From assembly GCF_001899075.1 (NCBI RefSeq), contig NZ_MKVA01000011.1:496001-560000 (forward strand): a stretch of 64,000 nt of DNA, read 5' to 3'. A program made the translations under genes and the position numbers. Positions 8,781 to 17,771 of this stretch are shown here, piece after piece (within the stretch, counting starts at the first letter, position 1; the number at the start of each line of letters is the position of its first letter). Under the pieces are notes generated by a model that did no database searches, had not been told where the DNA came from, and saw only the letters and a list, made by a program, of their open reading frames with translations. Source of the DNA: Devosia sp. 67-54. Its GTDB lineage: Bacteria > Pseudomonadota > Alphaproteobacteria > Rhizobiales > Devosiaceae.

Positions 8781-10316
8781 GTGCATTCGGTGTTTAGGAT
8801 TCTCTTTATCGAATGCATGCAGGAGATTTCCTCCTTCAACCCCGTGCTTTCCTCCTACGATAAGTTCCGGATCGACCGCGGCAATTCGATGCTGCAGCAG
8901 CGCGGGCTGAACACCGCGGTGGGTGGCGCGCTCCAGGTGCTCGAGGCCGCTAGCGATGTCGTCGTGGTTCCAGGCTTCGGCGCTCGTTCCGACAGTGCCG
9001 GACCGCTGGCCGCGGACAGCTGGGCGCGGCTCTCCTCGGATATCTTAAAAGTGGTCGACCAAAACGCGGCTGAAATCGACGGCGTGTATCTCTCGGTACA
9101 CGGCGCGATGGGCGCCGAGAACGAGCTCGACCCAGAAGGCTACCTAGCCGCCGAAATTCGCAAGCGCATCGGTCCAGACAAGCCGATGGTCATGTCGCTC
9201 GACCTGCACGGCATTCTCACCGCCAGGATGATCGAGGCCACCAATGGCTTTGCCATCTACTACACATATCCGCACCATGACTTTGCCGATACGGGCGCGC
9301 GGGCCGCGCGGCTGCTGCTCAAGCTGCTGCGCGAGCGCACTGCCACCAATGTGGTGCGCGTCACGATCCCGGCGCTTGTGCGTGGTCATGAGCTGATCAC
9401 CGAGACAGGCATCTACGGCAGGTTCCTGGATGAGTGCAAAGCGCTGGAAGACAGCGGTGAGGCGCTCGCCGCCGGGCTGATGATCGGCAATCCGTTCACC
9501 GATGTGCCCGAGCTCTGCAGCCAGGTAGTGGTCGTCACCGACCGAGATCCGGCGGCTGCGACCGCGTTCGCCGAAAAGCTGGCCGCAAAGTTCTGGGCCA
9601 ATCGCGACATCATGCAGGCGCACATGACCTCGCTGGAAGATGCGATTGCGGGCGCCAACGCGGCCACAGGCTCGGTGTTGTTCAGCGATGCCGCCGACGC
9701 GCCGTCCTCGGGCTCGAGCGGCGACTCCAATCTTCTCATCAAGGGGCTGCGCGACGCTGGCTTCACTAAGAGCGTGCTGGCGCAGATCGTCGATCCGGCC
9801 GCCGCGGCAGCGGCCCACAGGGCGGGCGTCGGCGCGACGATCGAAGTCGATCTCGGCGGTGCGCTCGACAGGAAGCGGTTCACGCCGATGCGCGTCAGCG
9901 CGCGGGTCAAGCTCCTGTCGGACGGCAAGTCGCGGCTCGAGACCATGAAGATCAGCCTCGACGCCGGGCCGACCGCGGTGCTGACCTTCGAGAACTTCAC
10001 GGTCGTGGTGTTCAGCCAGTCCGTCAGCCTGTTCGACCGCGCGATGTACTACTCGAACGGCATCGACCCGGTCGAATATGACGTCATTGTGCTGAAGTCG
10101 CCGCATGCCGAACACCACATGTACGACGCGTGGGTCGAGAAGAACTATGTCGTCGATGTTGCAGGGTCCACGTCGGCCAACCTGCCGACGCTCGGGCACA
10201 CCGTCGCGGCTCGACCGATGTTCCCGCTTGATCTCGGCGTGACCTATGCGCCCAAGGCCCAAATCTACCGCTCGACGCTGACGCCGGACGCTAACCGCGA
10301 CGGAGCCGCCGCCTGA
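8781..10316 (+). CDS. M81 family metallopeptidase (MlrC-like)
   Basis: About 511 residues, matching the MlrC/DUF1485 family in length and two-domain layout. The N-terminal domain shows ILFIECMQEISSFNP, VHGAMGAENELDPEG and the metal-site stretch SLDLHG then YTYPHHDFADTG. The C-terminal domain shows DAPSSGSSGDSN and the closing LGVTYAPKA. MlrC was described for microcystin breakdown, but relatives are common beside importers in catabolic loci, so the substrate here is open. The frame is open from 8679, but that stretch is the operator pair. I prefer GTG 8781, with AAGGA about seven bases upstream; ATG 8757 is an alternative. It heads the operon to 15385. Confidence 0.85.
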   Translation: MHSVFRILFIECMQEISSFNPVLSSYDKFRIDRGNSMLQQRGLNTAVGGALQVLEAASDVVVVPGFGARSDSAGPLAADSWARLSSDILKVVDQNAAEIDGVYLSVHGAMGAENELDPEGYLAAEIRKRIGPDKPMVMSLDLHGILTARMIEATNGFAIYYTYPHHDFADTGARAARLLLKLLRERTATNVVRVTIPALVRGHELITETGIYGRFLDECKALEDSGEALAAGLMIGNPFTDVPELCSQVVVVTDRDPAAATAFAEKLAAKFWANRDIMQAHMTSLEDAIAGANAATGSVLFSDAADAPSSGSSGDSNLLIKGLRDAGFTKSVLAQIVDPAAAAAAHRAGVGATIEVDLGGALDRKRFTPMRVSARVKLLSDGKSRLETMKISLDAGPTAVLTFENFTVVVFSQSVSLFDRAMYYSNGIDPVEYDVIVLKSPHAEHHMYDAWVEKNYVVDVAGSTSANLPTLGHTVAARPMFPLDLGVTYAPKAQIYRSTLTPDANRDGAAA

Positions 10317-10378
10317 GCGGCGCGAGGAAAATTCTCATCGGCCGAACCGGCCGCCGAGTTGAACAGGGAGAGACGACA

Positions 10379-11665
10379 ATGAAGACCACCTGGTTTGACG
10401 TGCATCGAGTATCTTTGGGCCTGTCGGTGGCGATGCTCGCCATCGGCGCCGCTGCCGCGCCGGCCATCGCGCAGGACAAGAGCCTGACCTTCTCGGTGAT
10501 GGCGTCGGGAACCTACGACAAGGCCGCCGAGGCGCTTGCAGCCGACTTCCAGGCCAAGACCGGTGCCAAGGTCACTGTCGCTGCGTTCCCTTGGGCGATC
10601 TTGCGACAGAACAACATTACAGATGTCGTCACCGGCACCAACCAGTACCAGGTGATGAGCGGCGGCTTCTACCTCGCCGATATCTACCAGCATTTCGTGC
10701 CGCTTGATGACTACATCAAGAAGGACAACATGACGAATGGGCTGGTCCAGGGCCTCATGGACCCGGGCCGGTCCGAGTACTTCAACGGCAAGCAGATCGG
10801 CTTCCCCTACGGAACCGACGTCTATGGCGTGATGGTCAATGACGACCTGCTGAAGCAGGCCGGCGTCGATGCAAACTTCAAGACGTGGGACGATTTCCTC
10901 GCGGCCTGCAGCACTATCGAGAGCAAGGACGCTGGCGTCGCCTGCTTCTCACACCCGACCGGCAGCCCAGAGCAGATCAGTGCATTCTTCACCGGCGACT
11001 ATGACGGGACCTACATCGACAAGAATGGCCACTATGCCCTCAACGTCGACAAGGCTGTGGCCACCGGCAAGCTGATCGCCGAGCTCTGGAAGCACTTGCC
11101 CAAGCAGGGCAACGCCATGTCATTCGACGAAGCCAACGCTGCGTTCCGCGACGGAAAGGCGGCGATGCTGGTGACGTGGCCGTCCTTCGCCAACGCCTTC
11201 CTTGACGCTGATGGCAGCCCGATCAAGGGTCACTGGCACCAGGTGTCGTTCCCGGGACCGGGCTTTCCGCAGCTGAGCCAATGGCAGCTGTTCATGGTCG
11301 ACTCGGCGCCGGACAAGGATCTCGCCTGGGACTGGATGAAGACTTTCGCCGGTCCGCAGGCTGCCAAGGCCAACTACGAGAAGTTCGGCATTGGCTCGCC
11401 GTGGCAGGCGCTCTACGACGATGCGGACCTCAAGGCCAAACACCAGCACGACTGGCCGGCCAAGCTGGCCGACCTGCCGCGCGCGCAGAACCTGGTGCTG
11501 ACGGGCGAAGCGTTGGACTTCCTTAACAATACCTTGCAGGACATCGCCAACGGTCGCACCTCGCCGGAAGATGGCGTGGCAGCTATCAACGCGGCCTGGG
11601 CCAACTTCACGGTGCCGCAAACGCTCGCGGACGTGGCCGTCAAGGTCGGCGCCGTCGAAAAGTAA
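10379..11665 (+). CDS. ABC transporter substrate-binding protein, family 1 (sugar type)
   Basis: A 428-residue periplasmic binding protein with a signal peptide (hydrophobic run LSVAMLAIGAAAAPAIA, cut before QDKSL). The body fits SBP_bac_1: an early KVTVAAFPWA strand, PYGTDVYGVMVNDDLL at about 145-160 and a tryptophan-rich C-terminal half. A GGGAGAGA ribosome site precedes ATG. It is followed by a GC-rich hairpin and then the two permeases, a common layout that lets the binding protein be made in excess. Ligand not predictable; the family takes sugars, polyols, glycerophosphodiesters and some amino-acid-like compounds. Confidence 0.9.
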   Translation: MKTTWFDVHRVSLGLSVAMLAIGAAAAPAIAQDKSLTFSVMASGTYDKAAEALAADFQAKTGAKVTVAAFPWAILRQNNITDVVTGTNQYQVMSGGFYLADIYQHFVPLDDYIKKDNMTNGLVQGLMDPGRSEYFNGKQIGFPYGTDVYGVMVNDDLLKQAGVDANFKTWDDFLAACSTIESKDAGVACFSHPTGSPEQISAFFTGDYDGTYIDKNGHYALNVDKAVATGKLIAELWKHLPKQGNAMSFDEANAAFRDGKAAMLVTWPSFANAFLDADGSPIKGHWHQVSFPGPGFPQLSQWQLFMVDSAPDKDLAWDWMKTFAGPQAAKANYEKFGIGSPWQALYDDADLKAKHQHDWPAKLADLPRAQNLVLTGEALDFLNNTLQDIANGRTSPEDGVAAINAAWANFTVPQTLADVAVKVGAVEK

Positions 11666-11687
11666 GCTGGTTCCTCCCCGGCTATCG

Positions 11688-11713
11688 CGCGGAGGGGCCT
11701 CGACTCCTCCGCG
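11688..11713 (+). terminator. Intercistronic hairpin after the binding-protein gene
   Basis: Inverted repeat CGCGGAGG / CCTCCGCG with a 10-base loop, between the binding-protein stop (11665) and the permease start (11743). No T tract follows, so it is more likely an mRNA-stabilising or attenuating stem than a full terminator. Confidence 0.5.
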
Positions 11714-11742
11714 TGCGTTAACAACGTCGGGTCAGTGAAGGC

Positions 11743-12672
11743 ATGCAGCTCTCGCGAACAACATGGGCGATTGCCGACTGGCTCGAACGAAAGATCGGCG
11801 AGCGCGGAATCCTGCTAGCCTTCATGCTGCCGGCGATCGCCATCATCGTTATCGCGCAGTTCTACCCGCTCATCTATTCGCTCTGGATTTCGTTCGTCGA
11901 CTGGACGCTGACCAAGTCCATCGAACCGGGTCCATTCGTGGGTGTCGCCAACTATAGCAAGATGGCCACGGACAGCGTGCTGCTGCAGACCATCGGGCGC
12001 ACGTTCGTCTTCGCCATCAGCAGCACCGCGGCGAGCGTCATCATTGGCTTCATCCTCGCCTACTTCACCGTCGGCGAGCGACCGGCGGTGCGCATTGCCC
12101 GCACCATCCTGATCCTGCCGATGGTGATCGCACCGGTGGCGGTCGGCACCATCTGGCGCATGATGCTGAGCGCCCGCGTCGGGCCGATCAATGACATGCT
12201 GCGCGGCATTGGCGTGCCGGCGCCCGACTGGCTCGGCGATCCGCGTCTCGCCGTGCTGTCGATCATCATCATCGACGTCTGGGAATGGACGCCCTTCGTT
12301 TTCGTGATCTTTGCCGCGGCGATCTCGTCACTGCCCTCCGAGGTGCTGCGCGCCGCCGAGGTGGATGGCGCGACGCCGCTGCAGATCCTGTTCCGCATCG
12401 TGCTGCCGATGTTGGCGCCGGTCGGGCTGCTGGTGGTGATGTTCCGTCTGCTGGATGCGCTGCTGACACTCGACATCGTGTTCACCACAACCTTTGGTGG
12501 ACCGGGCTTTGCCACGCACACGCTAAGCTTCTGGATCTATCAACAGGGCCTGCGCTACTTCAACATCAGCTACGCGGCGGCGATTTCCTGGGCGACGATG
12601 CTCGGTTGTCTCATCCTCGTCATTGGACTGCTGGTCTGGCGCGCCCGTATCTCGCGCTGGCAGCAGGCGTGA
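11743..12672 (+). CDS. ABC transporter permease, MalF/UgpA-like
   Basis: A 309-residue integral membrane protein with about six hydrophobic helices. The opening helix AFMLPAIAIIVIAQFYPLIY is the standard start of carbohydrate-type permeases. The EAA loop appears near residues 202-222 (EVLRAAEVDGATPLQILFRI). It forms the channel with the MalG-like partner that starts one base after its own stop. Part of the R1-controlled operon that starts at the M81 gene. Confidence 0.92.
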   Translation: MQLSRTTWAIADWLERKIGERGILLAFMLPAIAIIVIAQFYPLIYSLWISFVDWTLTKSIEPGPFVGVANYSKMATDSVLLQTIGRTFVFAISSTAASVIIGFILAYFTVGERPAVRIARTILILPMVIAPVAVGTIWRMMLSARVGPINDMLRGIGVPAPDWLGDPRLAVLSIIIIDVWEWTPFVFVIFAAAISSLPSEVLRAAEVDGATPLQILFRIVLPMLAPVGLLVVMFRLLDALLTLDIVFTTTFGGPGFATHTLSFWIYQQGLRYFNISYAAAISWATMLGCLILVIGLLVWRARISRWQQA

Positions 12673-12673
12673 G

Positions 12674-13528
12674 ATGAGCGCGATGGATCACTCCACTGAC
12701 ACTCTGCTCCGCCGCATCCCCGTCGTTGCAATCGTGCTGATCGGCCTCTTCGTCACGCTGGCGCCGTTCTTCATCCTGTTCGGCAACAGCCTTAGGCCGG
12801 CGGACGAATTCCTCAGCGAGAACGCCACGTTGTGGCCGAGCCATCTGACCTTCGAGTATTATGCGAGTGTGTTCGGCGCCAACAGTGCGACGCTAAAGAT
12901 CCTGTTCAACTCGATCATCGTCACCACACTTACCACTATCGTTTCGGTGAGCACCGGCTGCCTTGTCGCCTACGGTCTCGCGCGACTGAAGTTGCCGTTC
13001 CGCCTGTCGACCATCATCGGGCTCACCTTTCTCGTCGTCCGGTTCTACCCCAAGATCACCATTGCCATTCCATACTTCGTGCTGATGCGCGACCTCGGCC
13101 TGCGCGACACCTACGCAGCAGTGGTCATCGCGCATGTCAGCATGACACTGCCAGTAGTGGTGTGGCTGATGTTGTCGTTCTTCGAGGAATTCCCTCGCCA
13201 ACTCGAGCAGTCCGCGATGCTGGACGGCTGCGGCGTGCTGCGACGGTTCTTCTCGATAGTGCTGCCGCTTACCTTGCCGGCGATCGTCACGGCGGGGCTG
13301 CTGACCGCGTTCTTCTCATGGAACGAGTTTCTGTTCGCATCGGCAGTCGGGCCGCTCAACGCCAAGACGCTGCCGGTCGCCATCTCGGCCTTCATCACCG
13401 ACAAGGGGACCTCTTGGGGACCGATGTCGGCGATGGGGACCATCATCGTGCTGCCGGTCGTCGTGCTGGCCGTCATCGCGCAACGCTATCTCGTCCGCGG
13501 TCTCACCGCCGGCGCCGTGAAGGGGTGA
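12674..13528 (+). CDS. ABC transporter permease, MalG/UgpE-like
   Basis: About 284 residues with six hydrophobic helices. The family features are NSLRPADEFLSENATLWP early on, the EAA loop ESAMLDGCGVLRRFF-type segment (QLEQSAMLDGCG) near residue 185, and the closing QRYLVRGLTAGAVKG that marks MalG-type permeases. ATG 12674 is chosen because it follows the MalF-like stop (TGAGATG); the open frame continues upstream only inside that gene. The ATPase gene begins two bases after the stop. Confidence 0.92.
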   Translation: MSAMDHSTDTLLRRIPVVAIVLIGLFVTLAPFFILFGNSLRPADEFLSENATLWPSHLTFEYYASVFGANSATLKILFNSIIVTTLTTIVSVSTGCLVAYGLARLKLPFRLSTIIGLTFLVVRFYPKITIAIPYFVLMRDLGLRDTYAAVVIAHVSMTLPVVVWLMLSFFEEFPRQLEQSAMLDGCGVLRRFFSIVLPLTLPAIVTAGLLTAFFSWNEFLFASAVGPLNAKTLPVAISAFITDKGTSWGPMSAMGTIIVLPVVVLAVIAQRYLVRGLTAGAVKG

Positions 13529-13529
13529 C

Positions 13530-14618
13530 ATGGCTGGTCTGATCCTTAGAAACGTCTGGAAGAAGTTTGGTGCGGTGACAGCCGTGCGCGAGCTCAACCT
13601 CGAGATTCGTGACCGCGAATTCGTCTCGTTCCTGGGCCCCTCGGGTTGCGGCAAGACGACCACGCTCAACATGATTGCCGGGCTCGAGAGTGTTACCAGC
13701 GGCGAGATCCTGATGGACGGCCAAGACCTGACGAAGGTACCGCCGCGCTCGCGCAACCTCGCGATGGTGTTCCAAGGCTACGCGCTCTACCCGCACATGA
13801 CGGTCGCCGACAACATCGGCTTCGCGCTCAAAGTGCGCAACATTGAGAAGGCCGAGATCGATCGGCGCGTCGCCGACGCGGCCGAGCGGCTCGAGCTCAA
13901 GGACATGCTCGAGCGCTACCCGCGCCAGCTTTCCGGCGGACAACGGCAGCGCGTGGCGCTCGGGCGAGCTTTCGTGCGCGATCCCCACGTCTTCCTGCTC
14001 GACGAGCCGCTGAGCAATCTCGATGCGGTGCTGCGGGTGCAGACGCGCGTCGAGCTCAAGCGGCTGTTCTCTGAGCTCGACACCACCGCGATCTACGTCA
14101 CGCACGACCAAGCCGAGGCGATGACGATGAGCGATCGCATCGCGGTGTTCAGCCGCGGCGAGCTGCAGCAGTTCGCGGCTCCGCTCGATATCTATCGCAA
14201 CCCGGCCAACCGGTTCGTCGCGACATTCGTTGGCAGCCCGCCGATGTCGGTGTTTCCCGGTACGTTCGAAGACAGTGGAAACCTCAAGTTTCTCGGTGCG
14301 AGCGTGCCGGTGCCGGATCAGGTGAAGCCGCGGCTCCGCGCCGACGCGACCTACGATGTCGGTCTCCGGCCCGAGGATGTCAGCGTCGGCGTCAGTGGCG
14401 ACGTGTCGGTGCGCGTCGATTTCGTCGAGCATCTCGGCGCCATGACGATCCTTCACCTGTCGTTGCCAGGTGGGCGGCTGATCGCACAGTCGAATGCGGC
14501 CGAGCCAGCCAAGGCGGGCGATACTGTCTTTGCACGCATCAACCCGCGGACGTTGTATGTGTTCGATCCGGCAACCGGTGCTGCACTGGTGACGCCGGCG
14601 CTGATCGACGCGAACTGA
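13530..14618 (+). CDS. ugpC: ABC transporter ATP-binding protein, UgpC/MalK type
   Basis: A 362-residue ATPase with Walker [11 protein letters not shown] (about 35-44), signature [15 protein letters not shown], Walker [13 protein letters not shown] and the switch-histidine segment [11 protein letters not shown]. The C-terminal third is the TOBE domain used by MalK/UgpC proteins (ends [16 protein letters not shown]). It energises the permease pair encoded just upstream. The symbol is a family label and does not imply glycerol-3-phosphate as the substrate. Confidence 0.92.
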   Translation: MAGLILRNVWKKFGAVTAVRELNLEIRDREFVSFLGPSGCGKTTTLNMIAGLESVTSGEILMDGQDLTKVPPRSRNLAMVFQGYALYPHMTVADNIGFALKVRNIEKAEIDRRVADAAERLELKDMLERYPRQLSGGQRQRVALGRAFVRDPHVFLLDEPLSNLDAVLRVQTRVELKRLFSELDTTAIYVTHDQAEAMTMSDRIAVFSRGELQQFAAPLDIYRNPANRFVATFVGSPPMSVFPGTFEDSGNLKFLGASVPVPDQVKPRLRADATYDVGLRPEDVSVGVSGDVSVRVDFVEHLGAMTILHLSLPGGRLIAQSNAAEPAKAGDTVFARINPRTLYVFDPATGAALVTPALIDAN

Positions 14619-14632
14619 CGACGGAGGCGACC

Positions 14633-15385
14633 GTGGCATCAAATCGGCTGGCAGGGCTCAGCGCACTGGTGACTGGTGCGGGCGGCGGTATCGGCGGTGC
14701 CGTCGCGCAGCGGTTCGTGGCCGAAGGCGCCACTGTGATCGGCCTCGATCTCGGCGGGGAAGGAGTGGGGTTTCCCCTGCTGAGCTGCGACGTCCGCGAT
14801 GCCCAGGCGGTGGAACGCGCCGTAGCCGTCGCGGCCGAGCGCAACACCGGTATCGACATCGTGGTGACGGCGGCGGCGCTCACCGGCGGCCGCGCGCTGT
14901 TCCCCGATGTCACCGACGATGAGTGGGATGCCTATCTGGCGGTCAACCTCACCGGCACCTTCCGCGTCTGCCGAGCCGTGGCGCGCGCGATGATCGCGCA
15001 GGGTCGTGGCGGCAGCATCATCACCGTTGGCTCGGTGAACTCCTTGGCGGCCGAGCCGCAGGCGCTGCCCTATGCCTCCTCGAAAGGCGGCATCGCGATC
15101 CTCACCCGCGCGATGGCGGTCGATCTCGCGCCGCACGGCATCCGCGCCAACATGCTGGCGCCGGGGCCCGTCGAGGTGCCTCGCAATGCTTCGCTGTTCC
15201 GCAGCCCCGGGTTCCAACGCGGCTTTAAGCAGATCGTGCCGATGGGGCATGCGGCCGATCCGGCCGACGTCGCCAATGCGGCGGTCTATCTAGCCGAGCC
15301 GGGGTCGAAAATGGTGACCGGCACGACGCTCTTAGTCGACGGCGGCCTAATGGCGCAAATCCCGCCGTTCGATCGCGGCGACTAG
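14633..15385 (+). CDS. SDR family NAD(P)-dependent oxidoreductase
   Basis: A 250-residue classical short-chain dehydrogenase starting with GTG after a GGAGG ribosome site. The cofactor motif is TGAGGGIG (about 16-23). The catalytic Ser lies in VGSVNSLAA, and the Tyr/Lys pair is in YASSKGG. The C-terminal GTTLLVDGGLMAQ is usual for the family. It is the last gene of the operon from 8781 and probably oxidises an alcohol intermediate of the imported compound. Its stop overlaps the end of the convergent LacI gene by four bases. Confidence 0.9.
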   Translation: MASNRLAGLSALVTGAGGGIGGAVAQRFVAEGATVIGLDLGGEGVGFPLLSCDVRDAQAVERAVAVAAERNTGIDIVVTAAALTGGRALFPDVTDDEWDAYLAVNLTGTFRVCRAVARAMIAQGRGGSIITVGSVNSLAAEPQALPYASSKGGIAILTRAMAVDLAPHGIRANMLAPGPVEVPRNASLFRSPGFQRGFKQIVPMGHAADPADVANAAVYLAEPGSKMVTGTTLLVDGGLMAQIPPFDRGD

Positions 15386-16419
15386 CGGACGGTGCGGTTC
15401 TGCACAGAGTTGCGCTGCACCAATGCGCCGGGCAAGACGCTCGAGGCGGGCGCAGGCTCATCGGGATTGCGGCGATTGAGCAGGCGCACCGCAGCCTCTA
15501 CCATCTGGTCGACCGGCTGGGCGAAGGTCGTCAGCTGGTAAGTCGGCCAGGCACCCTGCGGGATGTTGTCGAAGCCGACGACAGAGATGTCCTCCGGCAC
15601 GCGCAGTCCGAGACCGTACCGCAGCGCGTCCATGCCGCCGAGCGCCATGATGTCGTGCGCAAAGAAGATCGAATCTGGCCGCGAGCGCCCGAGCTCCAGC
15701 GCCGCTGCATAGCCACCCTCATAAGTGTATTCGCCGTCGACGCGCCCAAACAGCGGCACACCGGCTTCGGCGAGCTCGGCCTCAAAGCCCTCGGCGCGAG
15801 CATGGGTCGTTGCGGCATCGGGACTGCGGCCAACAAACGCCGGGCGCTTGTGCCCATTCTGCAGCAACAGGCGCGCGACGTCGCGACCGCCCGCCTCGTT
15901 GTCACAGACGACGCTAATCAGATCGATGCCGGGGATGGAGTAGCTGAACAGCAGGGCAGCCCGGCCGGTGTCGGTCCAGCGTCGTGCCATTTCCTGCGAT
16001 ACGGTGCCGGTCATGATGACGATGGCGTCGACGTTGTATTGCAGCAGCAAGTGCAGCTGCGCGTCGATCTGCTGGCCTGACGGGATGCTGGTCAGGAGCG
16101 TCTGCAGGCCCAGCTGCTGCAGGCGGCGCGCCAGCGGCTGCAAGATCGAGGCGTAGAACGGATTGGTCATATTCGCGACGACGATGCCAACAATACCGCT
16201 CCGGTGTGTCGACAGCGAACGAGCGATGACATTCGGCTGGTAGCCGAATTTGCGCGCCGCCTCGAGCACCTTGGCGCGCATCTTTGGCGAGATCGTCGCG
16301 CCGTCGCTGAAGGCGCGCGAAATGGTCGATTGCGAGATGCCGAGTTCCTTGGCGAGCTGCCGGCCGGTGAGGCGATCTGAACCCGATAGGAGGTCGCTGT
16401 CGTCGTCGCCGATGCTCAT
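15382..16419 (-). CDS. LacI family transcriptional regulator (R1)
   Basis: About 345 residues. The N-terminal helix-turn-helix is TGRQLAKELGISQSTISRAF, with the hinge helix PNVIARSL, followed by a periplasmic-binding-protein-like effector domain (IVGIVVANMTNPFY onward). At the positions matching PurR 15, 16 and 55 it has Gln, Ser and Ser. I chose ATG 16419 because AAGGGG lies six bases upstream; an ATG at 16437 falls inside an operator-like site. The surrounding palindromes TGCATCCGGATGCA are its likely targets, including one in its own promoter. The ligand is presumably the compound imported by the neighbouring transporters. Confidence 0.92.
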   Translation of the reverse strand: MSIGDDDSDLLSGSDRLTGRQLAKELGISQSTISRAFSDGATISPKMRAKVLEAARKFGYQPNVIARSLSTHRSGIVGIVVANMTNPFYASILQPLARRLQQLGLQTLLTSIPSGQQIDAQLHLLLQYNVDAIVIMTGTVSQEMARRWTDTGRAALLFSYSIPGIDLISVVCDNEAGGRDVARLLLQNGHKRPAFVGRSPDAATTHARAEGFEAELAEAGVPLFGRVDGEYTYEGGYAAALELGRSRPDSIFFAHDIMALGGMDALRYGLGLRVPEDISVVGFDNIPQGAWPTYQLTTFAQPVDQMVEAAVRLLNRRNPDEPAPASSVLPGALVQRNSVQNRTVR

Positions 16420-16432
16420 ACTCCGCCCCTTA

Positions 16433-16446
16433 TGCATCCCGATGCA
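16433..16446. promoter_or_regulatory. Imperfect R1 operator in front of the R1 gene
   Basis: TGCATCCCGATGCA, one base away from the R1 palindrome, with both half-sites intact and the centre changed from CG to CC. It sits 13 bases upstream of the R1 start, so binding would block its own expression. The altered centre suggests weaker binding and looser autoregulation. Confidence 0.6.
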
Positions 16447-16521
16447 GCATCAGCATTAGCCTAGCGGCAGACAAGCCGCCAAGCATCTTATGGAGGCTAT
16501 CCTAGCAATCTCGAATGCATA

Positions 16522-16539
16522 TTGCATCCGGATGCAATG
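16522..16539. promoter_or_regulatory. LacI-type operator R1 in the divergent promoter
   Basis: Perfect 18-bp palindrome ATTGCATCCGGATGCAAT, the longest R1 site seen, 33 bases before the SelA/DgaE-like gene and 102 bases from the R1 start. A partial half-site (AATGCAT, 16515-16521) lies directly before it. Confidence 0.8.
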
Positions 16540-16572
16540 TTAGGTTTGATGGGTTTGGTATAGAGAGGTCAC

Positions 16573-17760
16573 ATGCCCAAGTTCGATGAAAAAGACCGCG
16601 GCCTGAGACAGGTGATCAACGTCGCCGGCACCATGACGGTGATCGGTGCCTCGAGCGCGCATCCCGAAGCGATGGCCGCCGTTGCCGACATCCTGCCGCG
16701 CTTCGTGTGGATCGACGAGCTGCAGCGCGTCGCCAGCAAAACCATCGCGGGGGCGCTTGGCGCAGAGGCGGGTCTCGTCACCGCCTCGACCAGTGCGGCG
16801 ATCACGCTGTCAATTGCCGCGACCATGACCGGCCTCGATCGTGCGAAGATCGCGCGGCTGCCCGACACGAGTGGTTTGCGCAACGAAGTGGTGATTCTGC
16901 AGGGGCATCTTCTCAACTACGGTGCTCCGATCGACCAGGCCATCCGACTCTCGGGCGCCCGCCTCAAGGCGATAGGGCAGGCAACGTCATCCACGGAGTT
17001 CGAGCTCGAGGCGGCGTTCGGCCCAAACACCACCGCAGCGCTGTACGTCGTATCGCATCACGCGGCGTCATATGGCATGATCCCGCTGTCACGTTTTGCC
17101 GCCATCGCGCACGCGCACGGCGTGCCGGTTATTGTCGATGGAGCTGCCGAGTATAACCTTCGCGGGTTCCTCGCGCAGGGGGCCGACCTCGCGCTTTATT
17201 CGGCACACAAGTTCATGCGAGGGCCGACGGCCGGCATCATCGCCGGGCGCCGCGATCTGGTGCGCGCGATCTATCTCCAGAACGCCGGCATCGGCCGCGG
17301 CTTCAAGGTCGGCAAGGAGAGCATTGCCGGGGCCATCGCGGCGCTCGACGCGTGGGAGCGCACCGACCACGCCGCGACCCGCGCACATGAGAGGTCGCTG
17401 CTCGACCACTGGACCATCGCACTCGCCAACCTTGACGGCGTGACGATCACCGTCGTGCCGGATCCAACGAACAACCCGGTCGACCGGGTGCGGGTCGCCG
17501 TCGATCCGGCACGTGCGGGGACGAGCGCCTGGGACATGAGTTCGGCGCTTGCCGCCGGAACGCCGTCGATAGCCGTGCGGGCCGAGGACCTCGAGCATGG
17601 CTACTTCGAGCTCGATCCCTGCAACCTCGATCTCGAGGAGGCAAGGATCGTGAGCGAGCGCATTGTTGGCGAGCTCGACGCCGCCCGCGCCGGACGGACT
17701 AAGTCCACGCCGTTTGCTGAGTGGCGGTCGCGGCAGGAAGAATCGATCTGGGACATCTAG
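16573..17760 (+). CDS. PLP-dependent enzyme of the SelA/DgaE family
   Basis: A 395-residue fold-type I PLP enzyme. The expected lysine is K213 in YSAHKFMRGPTAG, and the ring-binding Asp is D189 in VIVDGAAEYN. The opening VINVAGTMTVIGAS and the loop SASTSAA-like TASTSAAITLS are typical of the branch holding D-glucosaminate-6-phosphate ammonia-lyase (DgaE) and SelA-like proteins. No selenocysteine genes are nearby, so an ammonia-lyase or similar catabolic role on an amino acid or amino-sugar acid fits better. It follows the R1 operator at 16522 and leads a three-gene operon. Confidence 0.8.
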   Translation: MPKFDEKDRGLRQVINVAGTMTVIGASSAHPEAMAAVADILPRFVWIDELQRVASKTIAGALGAEAGLVTASTSAAITLSIAATMTGLDRAKIARLPDTSGLRNEVVILQGHLLNYGAPIDQAIRLSGARLKAIGQATSSTEFELEAAFGPNTTAALYVVSHHAASYGMIPLSRFAAIAHAHGVPVIVDGAAEYNLRGFLAQGADLALYSAHKFMRGPTAGIIAGRRDLVRAIYLQNAGIGRGFKVGKESIAGAIAALDAWERTDHAATRAHERSLLDHWTIALANLDGVTITVVPDPTNNPVDRVRVAVDPARAGTSAWDMSSALAAGTPSIAVRAEDLEHGYFELDPCNLDLEEARIVSERIVGELDAARAGRTKSTPFAEWRSRQEESIWDI

Positions 17761-17771
17761 GAGAGTTCACA

